Below, piece by piece: positions 26,489 to 35,124 of a stretch of 51,181 nt of DNA. Position 1 is the stretch's first letter, and each line of letters opens with the position of its first letter. Source of the stretch: an uncultured Bacteroides sp. Its GTDB lineage: Bacteria > Bacteroidota > Bacteroidia > Bacteroidales > Bacteroidaceae. The DNA is taken from contig NZ_CABUHK010000036.1 of the NCBI RefSeq assembly GCF_902491285.1, forward strand, positions 1 through 51,181. The letters run 5' to 3'. Both the position numbers and the translations under genes were made by a program. The notes beneath the pieces were generated by a model. The model saw only the letters and a list, made by a program, of their open reading frames with translations. It had not been told where the DNA came from and ran no database searches.

Positions 26489-26519
26489 CAAAGATAATAC
26501 AAATTATAACAAGTAGAAA
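26489..26519 (-). promoter_or_regulatory. susC promoter carried on the invertible segment
   Basis: The minus strand reads TTTC (complement of 26516-26519), 19 bp, TATCTTTG (complement of 26489-26496). The predicted transcript start is near 26482, about 48 bp before the start codon. It currently drives transcription leftward into a gene-poor gap. Confidence 0.7.
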
Positions 26520-26527
26520 AATATGTT

Positions 26528-26548
26528 ATACTTTTAACTAAAAAGTAT
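26528..26548. promoter_or_regulatory. Operator-like inverted repeat upstream of the susC promoter
   Basis: ATACTTTT (26528-26535) and AAAAGTAT (26541-26548) form 8-bp arms around 5 nt, just upstream of the -33 element of the invertible promoter. It is a plausible regulator site that travels with the switch. The remaining inner part (26549-26769) is AT-rich with no gene. Confidence 0.35.
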
Positions 26549-26769
26549 CATATTGTAAGCACATCAATAGATAAAATGAGAGTTTAAAACGAAATATTTT
26601 CTATTTAGCAAATTTTAAGCATTATAATTATCAGTAAGAAAGTGTCAACAAAATCAAGATCTGAGCAAGAAAATCGTTAGTTCTTCTCCAAACAGAGCAT
26701 CTTTTCGTTATTTTACGACTACAAATATAGTAAAGGAGTATTAACAATAGTGAAAGCGGAAAGGGCTAT

Positions 26770-26785
26770 TACCAAGTACTTCTAA
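26770..26785. repeat. Right inverted repeat of the susC switch
   Basis: TACCAAGTACTTCTAA, the exact reverse complement of 26223-26238. In the reading frame of the susC body it encodes PSTSK again, so recombination inside the repeat keeps both frame and protein sequence. Confidence 0.93.
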
Positions 26786-26789
26786 AACT

Positions 26790-29780
26790 TTGCGCGTTTC
26801 TTATGTAGGAATGATTCCACAAGACGTGACAATCAGAGAAGGATTGCTGAAAATTATCCTGCGTTCGGATGCGAAGGCATTGGACGAAGTAGTAGTCACC
26901 GCTTTGGGTATTAAGAGAAGCGAGAAGATATTAGGTTATGCTGCTTCTACGGTCAAGAGTGACGATCTTGTTGCAGCTAAGTCAGGTTCGGTGATGTCCG
27001 GACTTTCCGGAAAGATAGCCGGTGTAAATATCTCCAGTGCCGGAACAGCCGGTAGTTCTCAAAAAGTGATTGTGCGTGGATACTCGTCCTTCGCAAGCAA
27101 CCAGCCGCTGTACGTCATTGACGGTGTGCCGATGTCCAACAATACCAGCCTCTCTAACGACCTCGGCAACGGTGTTATCGACGCCAGTGACGCAGTCGAC
27201 TTCGGTAACGGTGCCAACGACGTCAACCCGGACGATGTAGAATCGGTGACCATATTGAAAGGCGCGTCAGCTACGGCACTCTACGGCTCGAGAGCGGCCA
27301 ACGGTGTCGTGATGATTACCACCAAACGTGCCAAACAAGAAAAACTGACAATCTCTTATGACGGTTCATTCATGGCTTCGAACGTGCTGCGCGTGCCGCA
27401 GGAACAAGACAAGTTCGGTCAGGGATGGGGAATCTGGGACAGTGCCGAGAATGGTTCATGGGGACCTGTACTCGACGGCAGACTCCACGAATGGGGTTCC
27501 TACAACCTGAGCACTCCGATGAAAAAGAATTTCTCGTTCGTGAAAGACAACCTTCGCAACTTCTACACTACCGGATTCGAGATGAACAACAACGTCAGCG
27601 TACGTACCGGTAACGAAAAGATGGGATTGATGCTTTCTTACGGCAACACCTCTTCAAATGGTGTATTGCCCGACAACGCCGACAAATATGAACGTAACAC
27701 GTTCTCTTTCCGCGGCAACATGAACTTCGGCAAGTTCAGCGCCGACGCAAGCATCACCTATATCCGCAAGGATATGACAAAAGCTGCCGCCGGACAGGGT
27801 AAAGCAGGAGCAACCATGCAGCAGGAACTGATACAGCATCCCGTAGACATAGACTACTCGGTAATGAAAGACTATAACGACGAACGTTATGACGCCGACA
27901 ACTATTATACTTGGTACGCGCAAAACCCGTACTGGGTACTCGCCAACAACAAGAACAGCTATCAGGACGACCGTATCTACGGTAAACTGGAATTGTCATA
28001 CGAAGTCATCCCCGGATTGAAAGCTGTGGGACGTCTTGGCGGCGACTTCACCAACTCACGCCAGAAACTGCGTACTGCGAAACTGACTTACGCAGACAAC
28101 TCGTACAGTACCGACGGCGGTAAATCCGATGAAAAGGGGACTTATACCGAACGTACCGACAACTACGACCAAATCGACGCTACGATATTCGTAAACGCCA
28201 ACTATAATATCGGTTCGGACATTACACTGGGCGGTACCGCCGGTTGGAACCTCAACCAACGGAAGTCGTCTTACCTCAAGTCTTATCTCGAGGGGCTCTT
28301 CATGGAAGGATGGTACAACCTGCAGAACGGTATCGACAAACCTGTCAGCACCAACTACAGAGACTTGCGCAGAACAATCGGTGCTTTCGCCCAGGTAGAA
28401 TTCGGGTATAAGAATTTCTGGTTTGTCAACCTCTCCGGACGTAACGACTGGTCGTCAACCCTGCCAATCAACAACAACAGTTTCTTTTACGGTGGCATCA
28501 ATACGTCACTCATACTGACCGATATGTTCCCTTCACTGAAAAACAACGTGATGGACTTCCTCAAAGTACGTGCCGCATGGGGACAAACCGGTAATGACGC
28601 TGATGTATACAGAACATTGGCATACTATATCCCCGACCATATCTCCAGTGGATTCGGATACCTCGACGCACCCTTGAACGGTGCACTGGGACTGACTGAA
28701 TACAACCGCCAGCCTAACAACAACCTGAAACCGGAAAAGACTTCCGAATGGGAATTAGGACTGACAGCCAACTTCTTCAACAACCGCATCGGCATCGATG
28801 TCGCTTATTATGACAAGCTGACCAAAAACCAAATCATCTCAGCAGATGTAGCACCGGAAACCCGCTACACGACAGCCGTACGCAACGTCGGTGAAATTTC
28901 GAACAAGGGTATTGAAATTGCGCTGAACTTCACTCCGGTACGCACCAAAGAAGTAGAATGGGACTTGGGCGTGACGTTCAGCAAGAACTGGAGCAAGGTA
29001 AACAAACTGTGGAACGAAGGCAGCAAACCAGTGACGGAATATGTATTGCAAACCGCATACAGTGTGAACTTCGTAGCTAAGGTGGGCGAACCGCTCGGTA
29101 TTTTCCAAGTGCCCGCCATCGCAACCGTACAGGACGAGAACAGCCCCTACTACGGGAAAACAATTGTTGACGCCAACGGTATCCCGACCACCAGCAACAG
29201 CGAAATGAAGACTATCGGTTCTTCATCTCCCGACTTCACCATGGGCTTCAATACAAGCCTCAAATACAAAGGTTTCACCCTTTCGGCAGTAGCCGACTGG
29301 CGCAAAGGCGGCTATATGTACTCATACACCGCGCAGTTGATGCATTTTGTGGGTAACACGACCCGCTCGGTATTCAACAACCGCGACCCGTTCGTTGTGC
29401 CCAACTCCGTTGTCGCACTTCCGGGCGGCGGATACGCAGAAAACAACAATCCGGTAACGAGCGACAACATGAGCAACTATTACAGCGACTCTTACTCAAG
29501 AAGCCAGTTCGAAAACTTCGTTATCCCGAAAGGCTACCTGAAACTGAGAGAACTGGTACTCTCTTACTCACTGCCCAAAGCATGGATTTCCAAACTCGGA
29601 ATCCGCCAGTTGGACGTAAGTTTCATCGGACGCAACCTCTTCATGTGGACTCCGAAAGCCAACAATTACGTTGACCCTGAAATCACAAACTATGGTAATG
29701 ACATCACCTCTGAACTCGGAGAGTTTGCCGCTCTTCCTTCTACACGCAACATAGGTGGTGGTATTAAAGTTGTATTCTAA
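26790..29780 (+). CDS. susC: SusC/RagA-family TonB-dependent outer-membrane porin, body without its 5' end (phase OFF)
   Basis: TonB-dependent importer of the outer membrane, working with SusD-type lipoproteins on glycans or other nutrients. The 996 codons begin LRVSYVGM (TTG at 26790 is a Leu codon here, not a start). The domain remainder is followed by ALDEVVVTALGIKRSEK, then the plug (QKVIVRGYSSF, PLYVIDGVPM, VTILKGASATALYGSRAANG), and a C-terminal beta barrel ending GGGIKVVF. Upstream the frame closes at a TGA (26751) and has no signal peptide. The missing start is on the opposite strand at 26434. With inversion the product is 1068 aa, normal for the family. Confidence 0.93.
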   Translation: MRVSYVGMIPQDVTIREGLLKIILRSDAKALDEVVVTALGIKRSEKILGYAASTVKSDDLVAAKSGSVMSGLSGKIAGVNISSAGTAGSSQKVIVRGYSSFASNQPLYVIDGVPMSNNTSLSNDLGNGVIDASDAVDFGNGANDVNPDDVESVTILKGASATALYGSRAANGVVMITTKRAKQEKLTISYDGSFMASNVLRVPQEQDKFGQGWGIWDSAENGSWGPVLDGRLHEWGSYNLSTPMKKNFSFVKDNLRNFYTTGFEMNNNVSVRTGNEKMGLMLSYGNTSSNGVLPDNADKYERNTFSFRGNMNFGKFSADASITYIRKDMTKAAAGQGKAGATMQQELIQHPVDIDYSVMKDYNDERYDADNYYTWYAQNPYWVLANNKNSYQDDRIYGKLELSYEVIPGLKAVGRLGGDFTNSRQKLRTAKLTYADNSYSTDGGKSDEKGTYTERTDNYDQIDATIFVNANYNIGSDITLGGTAGWNLNQRKSSYLKSYLEGLFMEGWYNLQNGIDKPVSTNYRDLRRTIGAFAQVEFGYKNFWFVNLSGRNDWSSTLPINNNSFFYGGINTSLILTDMFPSLKNNVMDFLKVRAAWGQTGNDADVYRTLAYYIPDHISSGFGYLDAPLNGALGLTEYNRQPNNNLKPEKTSEWELGLTANFFNNRIGIDVAYYDKLTKNQIISADVAPETRYTTAVRNVGEISNKGIEIALNFTPVRTKEVEWDLGVTFSKNWSKVNKLWNEGSKPVTEYVLQTAYSVNFVAKVGEPLGIFQVPAIATVQDENSPYYGKTIVDANGIPTTSNSEMKTIGSSSPDFTMGFNTSLKYKGFTLSAVADWRKGGYMYSYTAQLMHFVGNTTRSVFNNRDPFVVPNSVVALPGGGYAENNNPVTSDNMSNYYSDSYSRSQFENFVIPKGYLKLRELVLSYSLPKAWISKLGIRQLDVSFIGRNLFMWTPKANNYVDPEITNYGNDITSELGEFAALPSTRNIGGGIKVVF

Positions 29781-29793
29781 AAGACGATTGAAG

Positions 29794-31263
29794 ATGAAAA
29801 AGATTAAATATTTATATATAGGTGTATTAAGCACCGTCCTGTCCGGAATGTTCACTTCCTGTGAGAACTACCTGGATGTCAATGAAAACCCGAACTATCC
29901 GGGCGAATCACAAGTTACCGTGACGTCCCTGCTCCCGTCCGCATTCACCGGCTCGGCAGCCGTGATGGGTTATCTATACCAGCTTTACGGCGGAATGTGG
30001 TCACAGCACTACACGCAAAACCCGTCGTCCAGCCAATACATCACGCTGGTCAACTACGCCATGACTTCATCCAGCGACCTGCGTCTCTGGAGAATCCCTT
30101 ATGCCGACGTACTGCCCGACCTCGACCTCGTGATTAAGAAATCGGAAGCCGAAGGCGCATGGAACTACTGGGTAGCAGGCAAAATCATGACTGCCTTCAC
30201 CTATCATGTGCTCACCGACGCTTACGGTGACATCCCGTTCACCGAAGCGCTGCAAGGACAAAACTGTAAATATGACGACAGCAAAACAGTAGTATATCCG
30301 GGCATCCTGAAGATGCTGAATGACGCAATCGACAAAGAAGCCGACGCATCTGCACCGGGACTTCTGACAATGGGGGTGGAAGATTACATTTTCGACGGAG
30401 ACATCTCCAAGTGGATCAAATTTGCCAAAACACTGAAACTCAAACTATTGATGAGAGACTTCAATGCAAACAAGACGGAGATACAAACGATGCTTGCCGC
30501 AGGCGGATTCCTGACAGACGGAGACGCTACGGTGCATTGCTTTGAGGACATTGTGAACAAATCGAATCCGTTCTATGAAAACGACCGTCGCCAGTTGAAC
30601 ACTACGAACAACGTGCGTGCCTGCACTACACTAGCTAACTATCTGGCAGCACACAACGATCCGCGTATCGAAGATTTCTATGACAAGGCGGCGGACGGCT
30701 CTTACAGGGCTATTCCGTATGGAAACAGAACGTCTACCGTTTACTCCATCCGGACAACAGCCCGTGCCACGATAGGTGCGCTCGACCCTGTCTATTATAT
30801 GTCGGCTGCCGAAGCAGAATATCTGTTGGCAGAATGCTACGCACGACTGGCAGACAAAGCGAGTGCCAAAACTCATTACGACAACGCCGTAGAACTCTCA
30901 TTCGAAAGATGGGGACGCGATGGCAGCTCATTCATCACGGCCGATGGCGATTACGAATTTGACAGTACCAATGAAGCCAGTATGTTGAAGTGCATCCTTA
31001 CCCAGAAATGGATTGCCAGCACCCGTTGCCAAGCATGGGACACCTGGTTTGACATCAACCGTACAGGAATACCGGCGATAGGAACACTGACTACGGAAAA
31101 TCCGGGTTATGAACTGGGAACACTGGCATACAACGAGAACAGTTCTTTGGCCAAAGGACAATATGCCCACCGCTTCATCTACTCCAGAGAGTCATTGGAC
31201 TACAACACCAACGCTCCTTCGGTAGTTCCGGGAATCACCGAACCGTTGTGGTGGCATAAATAA
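29794..31263 (+). CDS. susD: SusD/RagB-family outer-membrane lipoprotein (SusD-like_2 type)
   Basis: Surface lipoprotein that caps the SusC porin and binds its substrate. The start ATG 29794 gives 489 aa with a lipoprotein signal ending GMFTSC (Cys near residue 23) followed by ENYLDVNENPN. That opening (YLDvNxNPN) is typical of the SusD-like_2 branch. The frame is open 13 codons upstream, but that overlaps the susC end. The gap to susC is only 13 bp, with no promoter, so its expression should follow the susC switch. Confidence 0.92.
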   Translation: MKKIKYLYIGVLSTVLSGMFTSCENYLDVNENPNYPGESQVTVTSLLPSAFTGSAAVMGYLYQLYGGMWSQHYTQNPSSSQYITLVNYAMTSSSDLRLWRIPYADVLPDLDLVIKKSEAEGAWNYWVAGKIMTAFTYHVLTDAYGDIPFTEALQGQNCKYDDSKTVVYPGILKMLNDAIDKEADASAPGLLTMGVEDYIFDGDISKWIKFAKTLKLKLLMRDFNANKTEIQTMLAAGGFLTDGDATVHCFEDIVNKSNPFYENDRRQLNTTNNVRACTTLANYLAAHNDPRIEDFYDKAADGSYRAIPYGNRTSTVYSIRTTARATIGALDPVYYMSAAEAEYLLAECYARLADKASAKTHYDNAVELSFERWGRDGSSFITADGDYEFDSTNEASMLKCILTQKWIASTRCQAWDTWFDINRTGIPAIGTLTTENPGYELGTLAYNENSSLAKGQYAHRFIYSRESLDYNTNAPSVVPGITEPLWWHK

Positions 31264-31303
31264 ACGAATGGATATTGATTTTTAGAAAAAAGAAAGGATA
31301 TAT

Positions 31304-31855
31304 ATGAAACCTATTAAATATTTATTTTTCCTGATGTTCGCCCTGGTGACTTTCGCTTCATGCGACACCTACGGAGACTATGAGCAGGAGTTTGCACCCA
31401 CCTACCCGCTGGGCGGACAGTACTACGTAAAAGTGCTTGATGAGAACAATCAAGAGATAGTGATGCATCAAATGACAAGCAACGGGGTTACCTATAATGT
31501 ATATGGAACCTATATGTATCTGTATAATACGGCTGAAAACGATAAAGACAAACTTTGGATCAAGCTGCCGAGTGACGACTCATTCGACGCCGGTATTCTG
31601 GGCAAAATCAGTTGTGACGTAACGGCACGCACTTTCAGCGGAACAGCCGGAAATATGGAAGCGGACGGTCATACAGTTGTCGGAGAATTTACCGTTACCT
31701 CAGGTGTCATGACCGAGAAAAGCGTGACAACACCGACAAACGGGAAAGCCGACGGCATAGAAGTCAAGTACACTCTGAACGGAAAAACCTACACGGTGAA
31801 AGGTTTTCGCTGGACGGCATGGGACGAAGACGAGACTTGGTATTCTCCGGTATAA
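31304..31855 (+). CDS. Lipoprotein accompanying SusC/SusD, possibly lipid-binding hydrolase (PF12888-like)
   Basis: The 183-aa protein has a lipoprotein signal MKPIKYLFFLMFALVTFASC (Cys20) and then DTYGDYEQEFAPTYPLGGQYYV. It is beta-rich, with a repeated Gly/Thr pattern and an aromatic ending (FRWTAWDEDETWYSPV). I recall similar proteins beside SusD genes annotated as lipid-binding putative hydrolase (Lipid_bd), but no catalytic residues are evident and the name is tentative. It lies 40 bp after susD with no promoter visible, so it is presumably the third gene of the switched operon. Confidence 0.75.
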   Translation: MKPIKYLFFLMFALVTFASCDTYGDYEQEFAPTYPLGGQYYVKVLDENNQEIVMHQMTSNGVTYNVYGTYMYLYNTAENDKDKLWIKLPSDDSFDAGILGKISCDVTARTFSGTAGNMEADGHTVVGEFTVTSGVMTEKSVTTPTNGKADGIEVKYTLNGKTYTVKGFRWTAWDEDETWYSPV

Positions 31856-31867
31856 AAAGATTCCTCA

Positions 31868-31894
31868 GAGGGGATAGGCCAGCCTTATCCTCTC
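31868..31894 (+). terminator. Stem-loop just after the susCD-lipoprotein operon
   Basis: GAGGGGATAGGC (31868-31879) pairs with GCCTTATCCTCTC (31882-31894) with one bulged T and one G-T pair. It begins 13 bp after the stop and lacks a strong T-run, so it may protect or attenuate rather than terminate. Confidence 0.5.
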
Positions 31895-31977
31895 TCTCTA
31901 ACTGAACTAATTTCTCTCAAAGGAGGGACTTTACATAGCGTCGCTTCTGAACTCTAACAAATTAACAGAGGCGAACA

Positions 31978-32018
31978 AAAATAGGCCAACCGTGAGGTTC
32001 GCCTATTTTACTTTTTTT
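31978..32018 (+). terminator. Rho-independent terminator of the susCD operon
   Basis: AAAATAGGC (31978-31986) and GCCTATTTT (32001-32009) with inner AACC/GGTT around a GTGA loop, followed by ACTTTTTTT. The remainder of the gap to 32236 is AT-rich and shows no gene. Confidence 0.8.
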
Positions 32019-32236
32019 AAGCACGGATTACTCTCTTATACACTATATTTCCAAAAGCCGTGAAAGCCGTGTATACCGTATAATTCGCACCTAAGAATTA
32101 TCGTTTAATTGTGATGAAGCATGAAGATAAGCAGACTGAAAATGTAAACATACGGCACATTTTGTGATACCATTTTTCTACTGACCGATACTATTTTCTA
32201 CCAATCCACCCTATTTACTTTTTTTAAGTATCTATT

Positions 32237-32635
32237 CTACCATTGCAAGTCGGGTAAGTATTTACTTAGTGTAGTGCGGAGAATTCCCAAAGTGATCGGT
32301 TTCACCAGCACTTCCGTCGCTCCTGCGTTCATCGCGTTTTCCTTGTCGGAGCTGAAAGCGTAAGCAGTCTGCATGATGATGGGGATTTCTGTATTGGACT
32401 CACGGATTATTTTCGTCGCTTCCAGTCCGTTCATTACGGGCATTTTGATATCCATCAGCATCGCTTTGACTTTTTCGTGGTGTTGCTGGAACAACTGCAC
32501 CATTTCTTCGCCGTTTCTAGCCCATTCGATATCACATTTTTTACCTATGATAGCCTTTATTAATTTGAAGTTGCTGTCATCATCCTCAGCCACCAGAATC
32601 AGTGGACGGAATTCATTGGTTTGTTCACCTTCCAT
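32237..32635 (-). CDS. Single-domain response regulator (CheY-like receiver)
   Basis: A 132-aa phospho-receiver with no output domain. Residues match the family: acidic cluster EDDD at 17-20, phospho-acceptor Asp62 in MLMDIKMP, Thr90 in IIMQTAYAF, and Lys112 in VLVKPI. It probably acts by binding a partner or relaying phosphate from a hybrid kinase elsewhere; no kinase gene is adjacent. It is divergent from the ABC-F gene. Confidence 0.9.
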   Translation of the reverse strand: MEGEQTNEFRPLILVAEDDDSNFKLIKAIIGKKCDIEWARNGEEMVQLFQQHHEKVKAMLMDIKMPVMNGLEATKIIRESNTEIPIIMQTAYAFSSDKENAMNAGATEVLVKPITLGILRTTLSKYLPDLQW

Positions 32636-32723
32636 ATTGTTTTACTATTGTTATTTTATCTGTTTTTTAAGGGTAGTCTCCCTTTTCAGCCCGCAAGGTA
32701 TAAAAAATATTCATATATTTCGC

Positions 32724-32731
32724 TATCTTTG
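32724..32731 (+). promoter_or_regulatory. -7 box of ABC-F gene promoter
   Basis: TATCTTTG lies 23 bp upstream of the ATG. No convincing -33 TTTG. Confidence 0.6.
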
Positions 32732-32753
32732 CGCTTCAAATTAAAAGAATAGT

Positions 32754-34391
32754 ATGATTTCTGTTGACGGATTGGCCGTAGAGTTTGGCGGCACTGCTTT
32801 ATTTAGTGATATTTCCTTTGTAATTAATGAGAAAGACCGCATCGCCCTGATGGGTAAAAACGGGGCAGGAAAAAGTACACTGCTGAAGATTCTGGCAGGT
32901 GTGCGGCAGCCTACCCGCGGCAAGGTTTCCGCGCCGAAAGATTGTGTGGTGGCTTACCTGCCGCAGCACTTGATGACGGAAGACGGACGGACGGTGTTTG
33001 ACGAAACGGCACAGGCGTTCGCACATCTGCACGAGATGGAAGCGGAGATTGAGAGATTGAACAAGGAGTTGGAGACGCGGACGGACTACGAGAGTGACAG
33101 TTATATGTCACTGATTGAGGAAGTTTCCGCGTTGAGCGAAAAGTTTTACTCGATTGATGCCACGAATTACGAGGAAGATGTGGAGAAGGCGTTGCTGGGA
33201 CTGGGGTTCAAGCGGGACGACTTCCAGCGTCAGACGAGTGATTTCAGCGGTGGATGGCGGATGCGTATCGAGCTGGCGAAGTTGCTGTTGCAGAAACCGG
33301 ATGTACTGTTACTCGATGAGCCGACGAATCATCTGGATATCGAATCTATCCAGTGGTTGGAAGATTTTCTGATTAACAACGGTAAGGCGGTGATTGTGAT
33401 TAGTCACGACCGCAAATTCGTGGATAATATTACGACACGCACTATTGAGGTGACAATGGGGCGTATCTATGACTATAAGGTGAATTACTCCCAATATCTG
33501 CAACTGCGCAAGGAACGCCGCGAGCAGCAGCAGAAGGCATATGACGAGCAGCAGAAGTTTATCGCCGAGACGAAGGAGTTTATCGAACGTTTCAAGGGGA
33601 CGTACTCGAAGACGTTGCAGGTGCAGAGTCGCGTGAAGATGTTGGAGAAGCTGGAGTTGCTGGAAGTGGACGAAGAGGATACGTCGGCATTGCGGCTGAA
33701 ATTCCCGCCCTCGCCACGGTCGGGCAGTTATCCGGTGATTATGGACGGTGTAGGCAAGTCGTACGGTGAGAAGACGGTGTTCCGCAACGCGAATCTGACG
33801 ATTGAGCGTGGGGACAAAGTGGCTTTCGTCGGCAAGAACGGTGAGGGTAAGTCTACACTCGTGAAGTGTATCATGAGGGAGATTGAGCACGACGGCACGC
33901 TGACGCTGGGGCATAATGTGCAAATCGGATATTTCGCGCAGAACCAGGCATCGCTGATGGATGAGAACCTTACGGTGTTCCAGACGATTGATGATGTGGC
34001 GAAAGGCGAGATTCGGAATAAGATTCGTGATTTGCTGGGAGCTTTCATGTTTGGCGGGCCGGAAGAATCGATGAAGAAGGTGAAGGTGTTGTCCGGCGGT
34101 GAGCGGACGCGGTTGGCGATGATTAAGCTGCTGCTGGAGCCTGTCAATCTTCTGATTCTCGATGAGCCGACGAATCATCTTGACATGAAGACGAAGGATA
34201 TTCTGAAACAGGCACTGCTCGATTTTGACGGAACGTTGATTGTCGTTTCGCACGACCGTGACTTCCTCGACGGATTGGTGACGAAGGTGTATGAGTTCGG
34301 CAACCAGAAAGTGACGGAACATCTTTGCGGCATCTATGAGTTCCTTGAGAAGAAAAAAATGGATTCGTTGCAGGAACTGGAAAAGAAATAA
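32754..34391 (+). CDS. ABC-F family ATPase (translation factor, YbiT/EttA-like)
   Basis: Soluble twin-ATPase that acts on the ribosome rather than in transport. The 545-aa protein has two full nucleotide-binding domains. Domain 1: GKNGAGKSTLL near residue 34, FSGGWRMRIELAKLLL, LLLDEPTNHLDIES. Domain 2: GKNGEGKSTLVK, LSGGERTRLAMIKLLL, LILDEPTNHLDMKT. A charged inter-domain linker (RKERREQQQKAYDEQQKF) is typical of ABC-F. There are no membrane segments and no neighbouring permease. Whether it is a housekeeping factor or a ribosome-protection resistance protein cannot be told from sequence; the short linker favours the former. Confidence 0.93.
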   Translation: MISVDGLAVEFGGTALFSDISFVINEKDRIALMGKNGAGKSTLLKILAGVRQPTRGKVSAPKDCVVAYLPQHLMTEDGRTVFDETAQAFAHLHEMEAEIERLNKELETRTDYESDSYMSLIEEVSALSEKFYSIDATNYEEDVEKALLGLGFKRDDFQRQTSDFSGGWRMRIELAKLLLQKPDVLLLDEPTNHLDIESIQWLEDFLINNGKAVIVISHDRKFVDNITTRTIEVTMGRIYDYKVNYSQYLQLRKERREQQQKAYDEQQKFIAETKEFIERFKGTYSKTLQVQSRVKMLEKLELLEVDEEDTSALRLKFPPSPRSGSYPVIMDGVGKSYGEKTVFRNANLTIERGDKVAFVGKNGEGKSTLVKCIMREIEHDGTLTLGHNVQIGYFAQNQASLMDENLTVFQTIDDVAKGEIRNKIRDLLGAFMFGGPEESMKKVKVLSGGERTRLAMIKLLLEPVNLLILDEPTNHLDMKTKDILKQALLDFDGTLIVVSHDRDFLDGLVTKVYEFGNQKVTEHLCGIYEFLEKKKMDSLQELEKK

Positions 34392-34397
34392 TATTTT

Positions 34398-34500
34398 TCA
34401 GACAGAAGAACATAAGAACAAAAATTAAAACTGTAGTTAAATAAACAGCAGGAATAATTTTCTAAGCGCAGCCTTTACGTTCTTTTGTTCTTATGTCTGA
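34398..34500. repeat. Interrupted inverted repeat between ABC-F and the metal-efflux group
   Basis: Left: TCAGACA (34398-34404), 6 extra bases, CATAAGAACAAAA (34411-34423). Right: TTTTGTTCTTATG (34483-34495) overlapping TGTCTGA (34494-34500). The arms are about 20 bp with a 6-nt insertion on the left and enclose 59 bp. It may serve as a 3' end structure for the ABC-F gene; the rest of the gap to 34671 is AT-rich. Confidence 0.65.
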
Positions 34501-34573
34501 ATTTATCAACTTATAACACCCTAATAAATAATAAAAAGAGGGTGATGGCTAGAAAAAGAAAGAAAAGTATTTG

Positions 34574-34581
34574 TATATTTG
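34574..34581 (+). promoter_or_regulatory. -7 box upstream of the His-rich protein gene
   Basis: TATATTTG matches TAnnTTTG, 90 bp upstream of the ATG at 34672. The leader contains an 11-codon ORF (34619-34654) of unknown significance. Confidence 0.5.
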
Positions 34582-34671
34582 TGCACATTAATATAGCAGG
34601 ACTTAGAAAGAACAAGCTATGTCAAACAAAGAAAAAGAACCACTAAAAAAATAATTTCTCTAAAAGAAAGG

Positions 34672-35088
34672 ATGAAAGGGAAGAAACGAATGATAGTAAC
34701 TCTGCTGTTTTTTATCAACATTATCATGTTGGTGGCAGCCGTTATTCCCCATCACCACCACTCCGACGGAATGATTTGCATGAAGCAGGACTTGCCGGTA
34801 GAACAGCAGTGCCCCATGCATCACCACCATCACCACCCGGCAAACGACTCGTGTTGCAGCAGCGAGTGCCTGACGCGCTTTCAATCACCTATCCCATCCG
34901 TACATACGGATAGCGGTCCGGATTACGTATTCATCGCTACGCTGTTCACGGATGTAATCATAGAACATTTATTGCGACCGCAAGAGAGACGGGTCAAGAA
35001 CTACTACGTCTACCGAGATTCTCTGCATGGTACGGATACTCCCCGTGCCACTTCCCTTCGTGCTCCCCCCTACTCTGTTTTTGCGTAA
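34672..35088 (+). CDS. His/Cys-rich secreted or membrane-anchored protein (DUF6769-like) beside metal efflux genes
   Basis: The 138-aa protein has an N-terminal hydrophobic helix (about residues 7-24) that is a signal peptide or anchor. It is followed by metal-ligand clusters: PHHHHSDGMICM, CPMHHHHHHPANDSCCSSEC, giving ten His and several Cys/Met within 40 residues. The C-terminal half is ordinary. I recall small Bacteroidota proteins of this kind (DUF6769) before CusA/CzcA operons. A metal-binding or sensing role in the periplasm is inferred from composition and position, 86 bp upstream of the adaptor gene. The exact metal is unknown. Confidence 0.7.
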   Translation: MKGKKRMIVTLLFFINIIMLVAAVIPHHHHSDGMICMKQDLPVEQQCPMHHHHHHPANDSCCSSECLTRFQSPIPSVHTDSGPDYVFIATLFTDVIIEHLLRPQERRVKNYYVYRDSLHGTDTPRATSLRAPPYSVFA

Positions 35089-35124
35089 AAACGTGAATGC
35101 AAATCTGTTGCATCCGCATTACCG

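Larger units (their letters stand above)
26223..26785. mobile_element. Invertible DNA segment controlling susC (OFF orientation)
   Basis: 563 bp bounded by 16-bp inverted repeats. Inside, reading leftward, are a promoter (-7 TATCTTTG, complement of 26489-26496), the susC start codon and its first codons. Inversion would move the start to position 26574 and join ...NVPSTSKT to LRVSYVGM... in one frame ending at 29780 (1068 codons plus stop). As found, promoter and start face away from the gene body, so susC, susD and the next lipoprotein gene should be silent. The recombinase is not encoded in this window. Confidence 0.9.

Noticed and set aside
26790..29780. SusC body as a complete gene starting at TTG 26790
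   Set aside because: TTG is the Leu codon of the conserved TLRVSYVGM stretch; there is no signal peptide and the missing N-terminus is found inverted next door.
34619..34654. 11-codon leader ORF before the His-rich gene
   Set aside because: It is too short and lysine-rich without a regulatory codon run or attenuator hairpin to support it.
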